This document shows positions 1 to 7,439 of a DNA stretch of 31,628 bases, piece by piece. Source of the stretch: a virus. The stretch is taken from positions 1-31,628 of IMG/VR virus record IMGVR_UViG_3300033149_005344, one strand, 5' to 3'. Position 1 is the first letter of the stretch. Each line of letters begins with the position of its first letter. Below the pieces are notes generated by a model. It was not told where the DNA came from, made no database searches, and saw only the letters and a program-made list of their open reading frames with translations. Made by a program: the position numbers and the translations under genes.

Positions 1-337
1 GCCCCGCCAACTGAACCCCAACGCCCGGCCTCACCACATGGCCCTGAACCGGGCCCGCCAGGAATACAAGGAACTTGCCTACCTGACCACCCTCAGCGCT
101 GTAGGCCGCGACCGCCCACTCAACTGGCCGACGGTCCGCTGCCGCGCCACGTTCTACTGCCCCGACCGCCGGCGCCGCGACCGCGACAACCTCGCCGCCA
201 TGCTCAAGCCCGCCTGGGACGGCATCGCCCTCGCCATCGGCATCGACGATGGCCGTTTCATCCACGAGCCCGTGCGGAAGGAACTCGACCGCGACGATCC
301 CCGCGTCGAGATCACCATCTACCGGGAGGAACGGTGA
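1..337 (+). CDS. rusA: RusA-like Holliday junction resolvase (5' end cut)
   Basis: The reading frame is open to the window edge. The residues before the first ATG at 38 (PRQLNPNARPHH) match the proline- and asparagine-rich start usual for RusA proteins, so the real start lies before the window. The core has the acidic motif DRDNLAAMLKPAWDG followed by GIDDGRF, the metal-binding aspartates of this endonuclease family. RusA-type enzymes resolve branched DNA during phage recombination and before packaging. It fits next to the packaging genes. The stop overlaps the GTG start of the next gene by 3 nt, so the two are translationally coupled. Family assignment is firm; the true length is unknown. 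Confidence 0.85.
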   Translation, partial: PRQLNPNARPHHMALNRARQEYKELAYLTTLSAVGRDRPLNWPTVRCRATFYCPDRRRRDRDNLAAMLKPAWDGIALAIGIDDGRFIHEPVRKELDRDDPRVEITIYREER

Positions 338-614
338 CCACCGCCGGATACAGCATCGAGGATATCCCGCTCGGCCCGCCTCGCCAGGGTGCCCGCCTTG
401 AGTGGAGCGAGCGTCCCAGCCCCGGCCTCCACAAGGGCCGCTGCATTGCCTGCCGGCACCTCGTCGTCCTCGAGGGCATTGGCCACGGGTGCGAGCGGAC
501 CGCTGTCGACGCCGACCGCGACGTTACCCGCATGATCTACTGCCGACACTACAGCCCCATGAGATCCGCCGCCTCAAAGCCAATTGGGAACGCTTGCAAA
601 AGGAGAAGCCATGA
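334..614 (+). CDS. Small Cys-rich phage protein, apparent -1 frameshift
   Basis: It starts at GTG 334 behind a good ribosome site (GGGAGGA at 324-330). The first 75 codons hold CIACRH, GCER and YCRHYSP, a cysteine/histidine pattern that could bind zinc. At the C4 run 555-558 the frame fails: the original frame continues with atypical codons, while the -1 frame continues as HEIRRLKANWERLQKEKP. That frame stops at 614 in an ATGA overlap with the next gene, exactly as intact neighbours do. One extra C restores a 93-aa protein. It could be a sequencing or assembly deletion, a real mutation or programmed slippage; the first seems most likely. Function is not recognised. Confidence 0.55.
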
Positions 615-1056
615 ACCTGGAAGAAGCCAAAGCCATCGTCCGCGACTATGGCAACTGCGACCGCGAGGGCGAGGCCCGACACACCGTCCTACTGGCCCTC
701 GAAGAAGCCGAAGCCGAACGCGACGGCGCGTGGGCAGCCCTGCGGCACGCCGCACGCCAAGAGGATGCCCTCCGCGACGCCCTCCGCCAGATGCTCGATG
801 ATGCCGAGGCCCTTATCCTGAATGGCGAACCCATGCCCGACAACGGCAACCTCGACCGCGAAGGCTGGCACGAAATCGCCGACCGCATCGGCAAGACCCG
901 TGGCCGTTTCGGCCTGCAGCCCAAAGAAGCCTACATCGGCATTTGCCCGTCTGCGACAAGCCGGGCGTGACCGAAGCCACCGAAAGCCGCAACGGCATTC
1001 ACCGGACCTTCTGGTGCGAGCATTGCTCTGCCCGCTTCACGGTGCCCGTGGCCTAA
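611..1056 (+). CDS. Helical plus zinc-ribbon phage protein, apparent -1 frameshift
   Basis: ATG 611 follows AGGAGAA and overlaps the previous stop (ATGA). The first 110 residues are helical and rich in Ala, Glu and Arg. The original frame ends at 970 just after GICP. In the -1 frame the sequence continues as VCDKPGVTEA... and then FWCEHCSARFTV, stopping at 1056. Joining the frames at the C-run near 946-948 gives CPVC...CEHC, a complete zinc ribbon, in a 148-aa product. Without the join the first product lacks its ribbon and a 29-aa peptide could start at GTG 967. The joined form is favoured because it restores a paired CxxC motif. The role is unknown; such small ribbons are common among phage early proteins. 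Confidence 0.5.
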
Positions 1057-1128
1057 AGTGCCATGGGCCGCAAAGAATCCTTGGCAGATGGTCGATAGTA
1101 CCCCACAGAAGGCCGGGAGAGTCACAGA

Positions 1129-1311
1129 ATGAAGGCGTGTGCCGCGAAAGGTCGCCCACCCGACGCATACCGCCACCCGCAAGGATCGGTCGCCAGAGAG
1201 CCGCACAGGGGCCTTAAAGGTACTACCAATGGCCCCCGCCAGCGCGAGCGGAAAGGGAACACCCGCGCGGTTACACAGACTTGCTTGCAGCCGAAAAAGG
1301 GGCCGAAATGA
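1129..1311 (+). CDS. Possible 60-aa basic protein, doubtful
   Basis: An ATG with a modest GGGAGA site nine bases upstream opens a 60-codon frame. It ends in an ATGA overlap with the following ParB-like gene, which is the coupling pattern of real genes here. The peptide is very basic, contains a GRPP element and has no recognisable domain. Codon use is weaker than in the neighbours and another frame overlaps it. This stretch (1057-1307) otherwise shows no clear gene and no strong promoter, so it may equally be an untranslated leader. Confidence 0.3.
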   Translation: MKACAAKGRPPDAYRHPQGSVAREPHRGLKGTTNGPRQRERKGNTRAVTQTCLQPKKGPK

Positions 1312-1988
1312 CAGGCCGACCTCAATCCCAGCCTGCGAAAGGGGCTAATACCATCGCCCGCCAGGGCCCGGAGTCCGGCTTCAGCGTGGAATGGCGTCCC
1401 ATCGGCGACATCATCCCCTATGAGAACAACCCCCGGCTCAATGACGGCGCCGCCGAGGCCGTCGCCGCGAGCATACGCCAATTCGGCTGGCGACAGCCTA
1501 TCGTCGTGGACGGCGACGGCGTGATCATCGCCGGACACACCCGCCTCAAGGCCGCCCAACACCTCGGCCTCGCCACGGTCCCCGTCCACGAGGCCGACTT
1601 GACACCGGCCCAGGCCAAAGCCTACCGGCTCGCCGACAATCGGACCGGCGACCTTGCCGACTGGATACCCCAGGCCCTCGAAGCCGAGATGATCGCCCTC
1701 ATCGCCACCAGCGAAGGCCTCGACCTCGAGGCCCTCGCCCTGCCGATCACCGACGGTCCCGAGCCCGAGCCGGAGGATACCGGCGACGGCCAAGGCGGTG
1801 GCCGGCCCACCGACGATTCAGGTGCCGGAACCGAAGTGCTCCGCGTCACGTTCTCCGCGACCGGCTGGGATACCATCACCCGAGCCCTCAAGAAGGCTGT
1901 CGAGGCCGGACCGTTCCCCGAGACCGGCAACACGAACCGCCAAGGCAACGCCCTTGCCCGGATCTGCGAGACATACTATGCGGATTGA
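1308..1988 (+). CDS. ParB/sulfiredoxin-fold N-terminal domain protein 1
   Basis: The 226-aa product has the ParB-like N-terminal domain at about residues 25-110: IIPYENNPRLND, AVAASIRQFGWRQPIVVD, then GVIIAGHTRLKAA with the GHTR box and YRLADNRTG. After an acidic linker there is a C-terminal module (VTFSATGWDTI...ALARICETYY) shared with the next gene. ATG 1308 is chosen over TTG 1281 because AAAAAGGGG lies just upstream. This fold covers nucleases, DNA-segregation proteins and nucleotide-binding enzymes. Single-domain phage versions near terminase and modification genes are common but of uncertain role. Here it sits two genes before a Mom-like modification gene. The domain call is firm; the function is not. 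Confidence 0.75.
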   Translation: MTGRPQSQPAKGANTIARQGPESGFSVEWRPIGDIIPYENNPRLNDGAAEAVAASIRQFGWRQPIVVDGDGVIIAGHTRLKAAQHLGLATVPVHEADLTPAQAKAYRLADNRTGDLADWIPQALEAEMIALIATSEGLDLEALALPITDGPEPEPEDTGDGQGGGRPTDDSGAGTEVLRVTFSATGWDTITRALKKAVEAGPFPETGNTNRQGNALARICETYYAD

Positions 1989-2589
1989 ATACCGCGACCC
2001 CCGCGAGATCAGGCCGTACCACCACAATCCGCGGACCCAAGACCAGGCCGTGGAGGCTGTGGCAGCGTCCATCGCCAAGTACGGCTTCCGCCAGCCCATC
2101 GTCACCGACGCCGAGGGCGTTATCATCGTCGGCCACGCCCGCCACGCCGCCGCCCTGCGCCTCGACCTGGATACTGTACCCGTCCACGTCGCCGCCGACC
2201 TCACCCGCAGCCAGGTACGCGCCTACCGCCTCGCCGACAACGCCACCCGCGACCTCGCCGAGTGGGACAACGAGGCCCTCATCGCCGAAATCCTCGCCCT
2301 CGACCCCGACGGCGAGGCCATCCCCGGATTCACCTCCGAGGACATCGACGCCTTGCTCGCCGCTGGCGAGGAACCGGACTATGACGAGTGGGACGTCGCC
2401 CTCGACGGCCTCTCGGACGGCGAACCCCAGGCCCGCCGGGCAACCTTCACCCTGACACCGGCTCAGCGGGCCCTTGTCCAGGCCACCGCCGAACGTGCCC
2501 AGCCGCACGTGCCCAAGGGCCATGGCGAACCCAACGCCGACGCCGCGGCCCTTGTGCACATCGCCCGCTGCTACCTGGGGGAGGCATGA
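1978..2589 (+). CDS. ParB/sulfiredoxin-fold N-terminal domain protein 2
   Basis: A 203-aa paralogue of the preceding gene, overlapping it by 11 nt. The ParB-like domain runs from residue 1 to about 95: REIRPYHHNPRTQDQ, AVAASIAKYGFRQPIV, GVIIVGHARHAAA and YRLADNATRDLAEW. In the GHxR box the final Arg is kept (GHAR). A C-terminal module (FTLTPAQRALVQ...ALVHIARCYLG) resembles that of protein 1. The long open frame extending upstream to 1798 is a shadow; ATG 1978 gives the natural domain start. The pair arose by duplication and has diverged, which suggests a heteromer or two related tasks. It ends in an ATGA overlap with the Mom-like gene, so it is co-translated with it. Confidence 0.75.
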   Translation: MRIEYRDPREIRPYHHNPRTQDQAVEAVAASIAKYGFRQPIVTDAEGVIIVGHARHAAALRLDLDTVPVHVAADLTRSQVRAYRLADNATRDLAEWDNEALIAEILALDPDGEAIPGFTSEDIDALLAAGEEPDYDEWDVALDGLSDGEPQARRATFTLTPAQRALVQATAERAQPHVPKGHGEPNADAAALVHIARCYLGEA

Positions 2590-3398
2590 GCGCCAAAGAC
2601 ATCATCCTCAAGCCCATCAGCCGGGCCGCCGCCGACGCCGTCATCAAGCGCTACCACTACAGCGGCAAGGTGGTGAACAACACGCAGGTCAACATCGGCG
2701 TCTACTACCGCCGCCGCCTCGAGGGAGCCATCCAACTCGGCCCGCCCCTCGACCGGCGGAAACTGCTCGGGCTGGTAGAGGATACCCCGTGGGAAGGGGT
2801 GGCCGAACTCAACCGCATGGCGTTCAGCGAGCGGCTGCCGAAGAACAGCGAAAGCCGGGCCCTCGCCATCACGATGCGGCTGTTACGCCGCCACAAGCCC
2901 GCTCTGCAATGGGTGGTCTCCTACGCCGACGCGACGCAGAGCGGCGACGGGACGATCTACCGGGCCGCAGGCGCCCTGCTCACCATGATCAAGCCCTCCA
3001 CGGCCCTCGCCCGCCTGCCCAACGGCGACGTGATCCACGAGATGACCCTCGAGAGCAACCCCACAAGGCCCCGGCCGGAACTCGGCGGTCGGACGTTCTA
3101 CGACGTGACGGGTGGCAAGTACGACTGGAACGCCTACGTCAAGGCGGCCGGGGCGACAATCCTCCCCGGCTTCCAGTTGCGTTACATTTTCCCCCTCGAC
3201 CCGACAGTCCGCGACCGGCTCACCGTGCCGGTCCTGCCATACTCGGCCATCGACGAAGCCGGAGCCCGCATGTACCGAGGCGAGAAACCACGCGCGGAAA
3301 GTGCTGACAGCGGCACGCCCGAAAACCAATCGGGAAGGGGCGGTGCAAGTCCGACCTCCGCGCTCCACCATTCCCAAGAGGCCGCCCATGCCGACTGA
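2586..3398 (+). CDS. mom: Mom-like DNA base modification protein
   Basis: The 270-aa product matches the Mom family, the GNAT-fold phage enzymes typified by Mu Mom, which converts adenine to a carbamoylmethyl form that blocks restriction enzymes. Visible family features are YHYSGKVVNNTQVNIGVY (24-41), the GPPLDRRKL segment, ELNRMAFSERLPKNSESRA (74-92), and WVVSYADATQSGDGTIYRAAG (109-129). It acts on phage DNA in the cytoplasm before packaging. The start overlaps the ParB-like gene by ATGA; the stop overlaps the next gene by 11 nt. Residues from about 236 on (SADSGTPENQ...SPTSALH) are encoded by DNA that also folds like a tRNA (see 3292-3370). Family call is strong; the exact modification is not known. 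Confidence 0.8.
   Translation: MSAKDIILKPISRAAADAVIKRYHYSGKVVNNTQVNIGVYYRRRLEGAIQLGPPLDRRKLLGLVEDTPWEGVAELNRMAFSERLPKNSESRALAITMRLLRRHKPALQWVVSYADATQSGDGTIYRAAGALLTMIKPSTALARLPNGDVIHEMTLESNPTRPRPELGGRTFYDVTGGKYDWNAYVKAAGATILPGFQLRYIFPLDPTVRDRLTVPVLPYSAIDEAGARMYRGEKPRAESADSGTPENQSGRGGASPTSALHHSQEAAHAD
3292..3370 (+). ncRNA. tRNA-like structure inside the 3' end of mom
   Basis: The sequence folds as a cloverleaf. The acceptor stem is 7/7 bp (3292-3298 with 3357-3363), the D stem 4/4 (GTGC 3301-3304 with GCAC 3313-3316), and the anticodon stem 5/5 (3318-3322 with 3330-3334). The T arm is 3338-3343 with 3351-3356 around the loop TGCAAGT, with one G-A mismatch. It ends T-CCA-CCA at 3364-3370. The anticodon loop AAACCAA lacks the invariant U33, so it is unlikely to work in translation. 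It lies within the coding sequence for the mom C-terminus and ends 17 nt before the next start codon. It may be a processing, regulatory or decoy element; chance is possible but unlikely with three perfect stems. Confidence 0.55.
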
Positions 3399-4005
3399 TG
3401 ACGACTTCCTGATCGACGACATCCTCACCAACAACAACGAGAATCTCGAGACCGAATACCGCCCGAAGGCCCGAGCCCACAAGATCAGCGCCCGCCAGCG
3501 ATACGAGCGGATCCTCGCGCAGCAGGCCCTCGCCGAGGTAGTGCCCGAGGCCCCTGCTGCCGGCGAGTCGATCCACGTGCTGAGCGACGCGCGGTTCGAT
3601 TTCTGGACGTGGGTCCCACAGATGGCGGACTGGCTACCCGGAGCCGTCACCCTCTACTGCTCGACCTGGACCGTCAGCCGCCAGAACGTCGTGGAACTAT
3701 TCAGCCTTTGGGACCGCGGCAAGTTTCGCGACGTGGCGTTCCTCACCGGCCTCTACTTCAAACGCCGCGAGTCAGCCGTCTACGCGACTCTCCTCCAGGG
3801 CCTCCGCGACCGAGGCGGTCGCTATCGCTGCAGCCCGAACCACACGAAGGTGCTGCTGCTCGCCGACGATGCCGGCAACTACCTCACGTGCGAGGGTTCG
3901 GCCAACCTCACCAGCAACCCCCGCCTCGAACAGTACGTCATTACAAACGACCGCAGCCTGTACGAGTTTCACCGCGAGTGGATGGAGGAACTACTGGCCC
4001 GATGA
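3388..4005 (+). CDS. Phospholipase-D-like (HKD) domain protein
   Basis: The 205-aa product carries one HKD-type motif near the C-terminus: HTKVLLLADD followed by GNYLTCEGSANLTSN (H152, K154, D160, then G170-S171-x-N173). The spacing to Asp is one residue longer than the classic HxK(x)4D. Single-motif members of this superfamily dimerise to make one active site and include nucleases such as Nuc and BfiI, so a DNA-cleaving role is more likely than a lipid one. Residues 65-150 form the usual alternating fold (TLYCSTWTVS, DVAFLTGLYF). ATG 3388 follows AAGAG and overlaps the mom stop. Its place between mom and terminase suggests DNA processing. Function is inferred. Confidence 0.65.
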   Translation: MPTDDDFLIDDILTNNNENLETEYRPKARAHKISARQRYERILAQQALAEVVPEAPAAGESIHVLSDARFDFWTWVPQMADWLPGAVTLYCSTWTVSRQNVVELFSLWDRGKFRDVAFLTGLYFKRRESAVYATLLQGLRDRGGRYRCSPNHTKVLLLADDAGNYLTCEGSANLTSNPRLEQYVITNDRSLYEFHREWMEELLAR

Positions 4006-4499
4006 CCGAAACCGCTACCGCACCCGACTACAACGCGAAGAAGGTCGCCCTGCTGCTGGTCTCCGGCCTCACCGAAACCCAGGCCATCAACACCGCCCAG
4101 GAGAAACTCGGCCTCGACGCCGACCAGGCCCAAGCCACCGTCCGCGAGGCCAAGCGGCTCATCACCGTGGCCGCCGACTACAACCGCGAGGCCGAGATCG
4201 GCACCGCCATCACCCGCCTCAATGACGTCTACAGCCGGGCCCTGAAGGTCCAGGACCTCAAGACCGCCCTCGCCACACAACGTGAACTCGACAAACTCAT
4301 GGGCCTGCACGCCGACACCCGCCAAGCCGAGCCCGACGGGGCCAACGTCGACACCGGCGAGAGCGAGTCCGCCAAGACCCTCGCCGCCGCCCGCCGCTAT
4401 CTCGAGCCCCTCGGCCTCACCGACCTCGACACCCCCGTCGACGAACTCGCCCGCCTCGCCGCCGCCCGGATCATCGCCCTTGAATCTGAGGCCGGATGA
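4002..4499 (+). CDS. Probable terminase small subunit
   Basis: The 165-aa protein begins with a helical HTH-like segment (YNAKKVALLLVSGLTETQAINTAQEKLG). A long helical region follows (NREAEIGTAITRLNDVYSRALKVQDLKTALATQRELDKLMGLH) of the kind seen in small terminase subunits that form rings and bind pac or cos DNA. It lies immediately before the large terminase gene, overlapping it by ATGA, and itself overlaps the HKD gene by ATGA. Sequence motifs alone are weak; position carries most of the weight. It could instead be another DNA-binding packaging accessory. Confidence 0.6.
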   Translation: MTETATAPDYNAKKVALLLVSGLTETQAINTAQEKLGLDADQAQATVREAKRLITVAADYNREAEIGTAITRLNDVYSRALKVQDLKTALATQRELDKLMGLHADTRQAEPDGANVDTGESESAKTLAAARRYLEPLGLTDLDTPVDELARLAAARIIALESEAG

Positions 4500-6574
4500 C
4501 CACCGCCCTCGACAAACCGCCCACCGCATACGAGAAGCGCAAGGAGCGAGAGCGCCGCCGCATGGCCGTCCAGGCTGCCAGCGGCATGGACATCGGCGAT
4601 ATACCGCCCGTCGAAAGCCCCCGCAGGCGAGCCAGCGGGGGCCGCAACCTCCGGCTGTTCTGCGAGACTTACCTCCCGGCCATCTTCTACCGGGCGTGGA
4701 GCGATGACCACCTCCGCGTGATCGGCCGGATGGAGCGGGTCATCCTTCGAGGCGAGCGATACGCCCTCGCCATGCCCCGCGGGAACGGCAAGACCGTGCT
4801 GACCTTCGCCGCCGCCCTGTGGGCGGTCCTGTACGGCCACCGGCGGTTCGTGGTGGTCGTCGCCGCCAACGGCAACCGGGCCCAGGAACTACTCGAGGCC
4901 ATCAAGACCATGGCCGAGACTAACCCCCTGCTGCTGGCCGACTTCCCCGAGGCCATCTATCCCATCCGGGCCCTCGGCCGTATCGTTAACCGCCAGAAAG
5001 GCCAGCGCTACCGCGGCGAGCCCACGCGTATCGAGTGGAGTACCGGCAAGGTCGTATTCCCGACGATTCCTGGAAGCCCCGCGAGCGGCGCCGTCGTCGC
5101 TGCGGCCGGCCTCAAGGGATCCGACATCCGCGGCCAGACCCACACCCTCCCCACCGGCCAAATCCTCCGACCGGACCTCGCCATCGTCGACGATCCACAG
5201 ACCGGAGAGAGCGCGTGGAGCAACGCCGAGTGCGAGAAACGGGAGCGGCTCATCAGCCAAGACGTCCTTGGCATGGCCGGACCCGGCGAGTACCTAGCCG
5301 CCGTCATGCCCTGCACTGTCAACCGCGACGGCGACGTGGCCGACAACCTGCTCGACCGCGACAAGCACCCCGAGTGGCACGGTGAGCGCTACAAATTGCT
5401 CTACGCATGGCCGGAACGCATGGACCTGTGGGAGAAGTACGCCGAGATCAGGGCCACCGAATTGAAGAACGACGGCGACGGGAGCCAAGCCCTCGCCTTC
5501 TACCTCGAACACCGCAACGCCATGGACGCCGGAGCCAGGCCCGCGTGGCCGGAGCGTTACATCGAGAGTCAAAACGAGGCCAGCGCGCTTCAGCACGCCA
5601 TGAACCTCTACTTTGAGAACCCGGAAGGGTTCGCCGCCGAATACCAGAACGAACCGCAGCCCGAGGCCGAGGCCGACACCATCGCCCTGAACGCTGACCA
5701 GATCGCCGCCCAGGTGAACGAATACAAGCGCGGCCGTGTGCCGACCGGCGCCCGCTGGCTCACCGCCAGCATCGACGTGCATGACAAACTACTCTACTGG
5801 ACCGTTACCGCCTGGGCCCCGGACTTCACCGGCTGGGTGGTCGACTACGGCACCTATCCCGACCAGCCCCGAAAGTACTTCACCATGCGAGCCGCACGCC
5901 GGACCCTTCGCCGGATGCACCAGGGCATCGGCCAGGAGGAAGCCATTCGCCTCGGCCTGCTCGCCCTGATCGAGGACCTCCAGGGCCGCGAGTGGAAACG
6001 GGAGGACGGCGCCGTCCAGCCGCTCGACCTCACCCTCATCGACCGCGGCCACAAGCCCGAGATTGTCGACGCCGTCGCCAAGCACTTCGGCCGCGGTGTC
6101 ATGCCCTCATTCGGCCAATCGATCCGGGCCGCCCACAAGCCCCTCAGTGAATACACACAGAAGCCGGGCCAGGTCATCGGCCACCACTGGTGGATACCGC
6201 CCGCCAAGAAACGCTGGGCCGTCCGATATGTGCGGGGTGACACGAACTACTGGAAGTCCTTTATCCACGCCCGTCTCGGCACCGGCCTCGCCGATCCCGC
6301 CAGCCTCAGCCTATTCGGCAAACGGGCCGCCGAGCACCGGCTGTTTGCCGAGCATCTTACCGCCGAGACCCCGACACGCACGCAGGGCCGCGAGCGGACG
6401 GTCGACGAGTGGAAGGAACGCCCGGCAAAACCCGATAACCACTGGTTTGACGCTATCGTCGGCACGGCCGTTGCCGCGTCCATGCTCGGGGCCAGCCTCG
6501 CCGCCGAGGGAGGCGGAGCCCCGAAACGCAAACCCAAGCGGAAACGGAAACGCAAACGAGTCACGTACCTGTGA
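4496..6574 (+). CDS. terL: Terminase large subunit (packaging ATPase-nuclease)
   Basis: The 692-aa motor protein cuts concatemeric phage DNA and pumps it into the prohead. The ATPase domain shows a deviant Walker A, PRGNGKT (94-100), an adenine-side segment VVVVAANGNRAQE, and Walker B DLAIVDDP (227-234). The C-terminal RNase H-like nuclease domain starts near 421 with WLTASIDVHD (D427). Further acidic positions lie in LTLIDRG and in NHWFDAIVGTAV near the end. The extreme C-terminus is a lysine/arginine stretch (KRKPKRKRKRKR), probably for DNA or portal contact. Length fits the large GpA-like terminases. ATGA coupling to the gene before supports a small/large subunit pair. Confidence 0.92.
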   Translation: MTTALDKPPTAYEKRKERERRRMAVQAASGMDIGDIPPVESPRRRASGGRNLRLFCETYLPAIFYRAWSDDHLRVIGRMERVILRGERYALAMPRGNGKTVLTFAAALWAVLYGHRRFVVVVAANGNRAQELLEAIKTMAETNPLLLADFPEAIYPIRALGRIVNRQKGQRYRGEPTRIEWSTGKVVFPTIPGSPASGAVVAAAGLKGSDIRGQTHTLPTGQILRPDLAIVDDPQTGESAWSNAECEKRERLISQDVLGMAGPGEYLAAVMPCTVNRDGDVADNLLDRDKHPEWHGERYKLLYAWPERMDLWEKYAEIRATELKNDGDGSQALAFYLEHRNAMDAGARPAWPERYIESQNEASALQHAMNLYFENPEGFAAEYQNEPQPEAEADTIALNADQIAAQVNEYKRGRVPTGARWLTASIDVHDKLLYWTVTAWAPDFTGWVVDYGTYPDQPRKYFTMRAARRTLRRMHQGIGQEEAIRLGLLALIEDLQGREWKREDGAVQPLDLTLIDRGHKPEIVDAVAKHFGRGVMPSFGQSIRAAHKPLSEYTQKPGQVIGHHWWIPPAKKRWAVRYVRGDTNYWKSFIHARLGTGLADPASLSLFGKRAAEHRLFAEHLTAETPTRTQGRERTVDEWKERPAKPDNHWFDAIVGTAVAASMLGASLAAEGGGAPKRKPKRKRKRKRVTYL

Positions 6575-6614
6575 TCAGGTGGGGAAATTCCCCACCTCGG
6601 AAAGGAGGCCCGCC

Positions 6615-6920
6615 ATGGCCAGGACGAAGAAGAAACGCAGGAGGAAGGGCGGTCGACCCCGCGGGAGCCGCGCCCAGGACTACCACCGCGTCGCCGTCGT
6701 CAGTACCCGATGCCCCCGGTGCGGATCAAGCGACCGCCACCGGGTGAAGGGAGCCGCCCCCATCGCTAGGCCCTTTGCCGGCACCCTCGCCGTCGGCCAG
6801 AGGCGCGTCACGTACAACCGCGTGGTGCGACGGCTGTTCCAGTGCGACGGGTGCGGCCAGCGATACCTTGAAGTCACCTACGAGCAGACAGGACCGGCCG
6901 AAAAAGTGCCAGGAAACTAA
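6615..6920 (+). CDS. Basic zinc-ribbon protein
   Basis: ATG 6615 follows the strong site AAAGGAGG at 6601-6608; the longer open frame upstream overlaps terL and is a shadow. The 101-aa product starts with a very basic tail (KKKRRRKGGRPRGSR) resembling an AT-hook. It then has CPRCGSSDRH and FQCDGCGQRYLEV, two CxxC knuckles that form a zinc ribbon. Such proteins often bind nucleic acid; near terminase it could aid packaging or late transcription. No specific family is recognised. A stem-loop covers its stop codon. Confidence 0.6.
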   Translation: MARTKKKRRRKGGRPRGSRAQDYHRVAVVSTRCPRCGSSDRHRVKGAAPIARPFAGTLAVGQRRVTYNRVVRRLFQCDGCGQRYLEVTYEQTGPAEKVPGN

Positions 6921-6940
6921 CCCCGTTAGTTTTCCGGCAC
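6906..6940 (+). terminator. Stem-loop over the stop codon of the zinc-ribbon gene
   Basis: GTGCC (6906-6910) pairs with GGCAC (6936-6940), and AAACTAAC (6914-6921) with GTTAGTTT (6925-6932), around the loop CCC. There is one A-C mismatch and one G-U in between. No T-run follows, so it may protect the mRNA end or attenuate rather than act as a classic terminator. Confidence 0.4.
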
Positions 6941-7012
6941 AAAATGACGGCCTCCGCTCATTTCATGGCCGCACCAGGACGATAGGGCGGACGTGGAAGG
7001 CATAGACCGTGA

Positions 7013-7089
7013 CGCGGGTGGCGAGGACTGGAGTCCTGGCCGGTTTCATGCGCCGAGCAAACCCGGTTCGATTCCGGGGCCCGCAACCA
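7013..7089 (+). tRNA. tRNA-Met-like gene (anticodon CAT), atypical
   Basis: The 77-nt cloverleaf has acceptor CGCGGGT/GCCCGCA (7013-7019 with 7079-7085), with a C-A mismatch at the first pair, and discriminator A and CCA at 7086-7089. The anticodon loop is TTCATGC (CAT at 7047-7049). A five-base variable region leads to a perfect T arm CCCGG-TTCGATT-CCGGG (7062-7078). The C1-A72 mismatch is the hallmark of bacterial initiator tRNA. The D stem is weak (one A-C mismatch) and the anticodon stem lacks the three G-C pairs of true initiators, so activity is uncertain. It lies in the terL-portal gap with no gene over it. It could also be tRNA-Ile2 or a tRNA mimic. Confidence 0.65.
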
Positions 7090-7182
7090 TGACCCCAAGG
7101 GAACCTCGCATGAGGCTGTGAGCACCCCCAAAACCCGACGCCGTGGGAGGCCGGGTCCTGCCCGATGCCCGGCCAACCGCCA

Positions 7183-7228
7183 CCAGAGGCCGTGTGGGGC
7201 CACACACCCGCGCGGCCTCTGGTTTCTT
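7183..7228 (+). terminator. Strong stem-loop with short T tract before head module
   Basis: A 16-bp stem (7183-7198 with 7207-7222, two G-U pairs) with an 8-nt loop is followed by TTTCTT. It shares the 14-nt core GGCCGTGTGGGGCC with the stem-loop at 14681. It sits 11 nt before the next start codon. The gap 6921-7238 holds the stem-loop described above, the tRNA-like gene and this hairpin; no protein gene is visible in it. Confidence 0.65.
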
Positions 7229-7238
7229 GGGAAGCCAC

Positions 7239-7439
7239 ATGACACACGCCGAACGCATGGCGGACAAGTACGCCGACCTCCTCGAGAAGATCGGTGGCCT
7301 CGACCGGATCACGGTCGACGGCCAGACCTACACCTACGCCGACCTCGAGGCCAAATACCAGTTTTGGGCCCGGAAGGTTGCCCGCCAGAAGGGCACCCGG
7401 CCGGCCGTCGCCACGCATAACCTCGGGAGCGCGTTCTAA
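7239..7439 (+). CDS. gpW-like head-tail joining protein (candidate)
   Basis: The 66-aa protein has an N-terminal helix (ERMADKYADLLEKIGGLDR), a short beta hairpin (ITVDGQTYTYADL) and a second helix (EAKYQFWARKVARQK). This is the layout of lambda gpW, the small protein that plugs the filled head before tail attachment. In lambda, W lies between terminase and portal, exactly the position here. ATG 7239 lies after GGGAAG. The stop overlaps the portal start as TAATG, so the two are coupled. Similarity is structural and positional; residue-level identity is low. Confidence 0.55.
   Translation: MTHAERMADKYADLLEKIGGLDRITVDGQTYTYADLEAKYQFWARKVARQKGTRPAVATHNLGSAF

Noticed and set aside
2388-3307. Arg/Pro-rich open frames overlapping mom
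   Set aside because: The first (from 2388) is only the mom frame extended upstream through the second ParB-like gene, and the other (2474-3307) is an out-of-frame shadow; ATG 2586 with ATGA coupling is the natural mom start.
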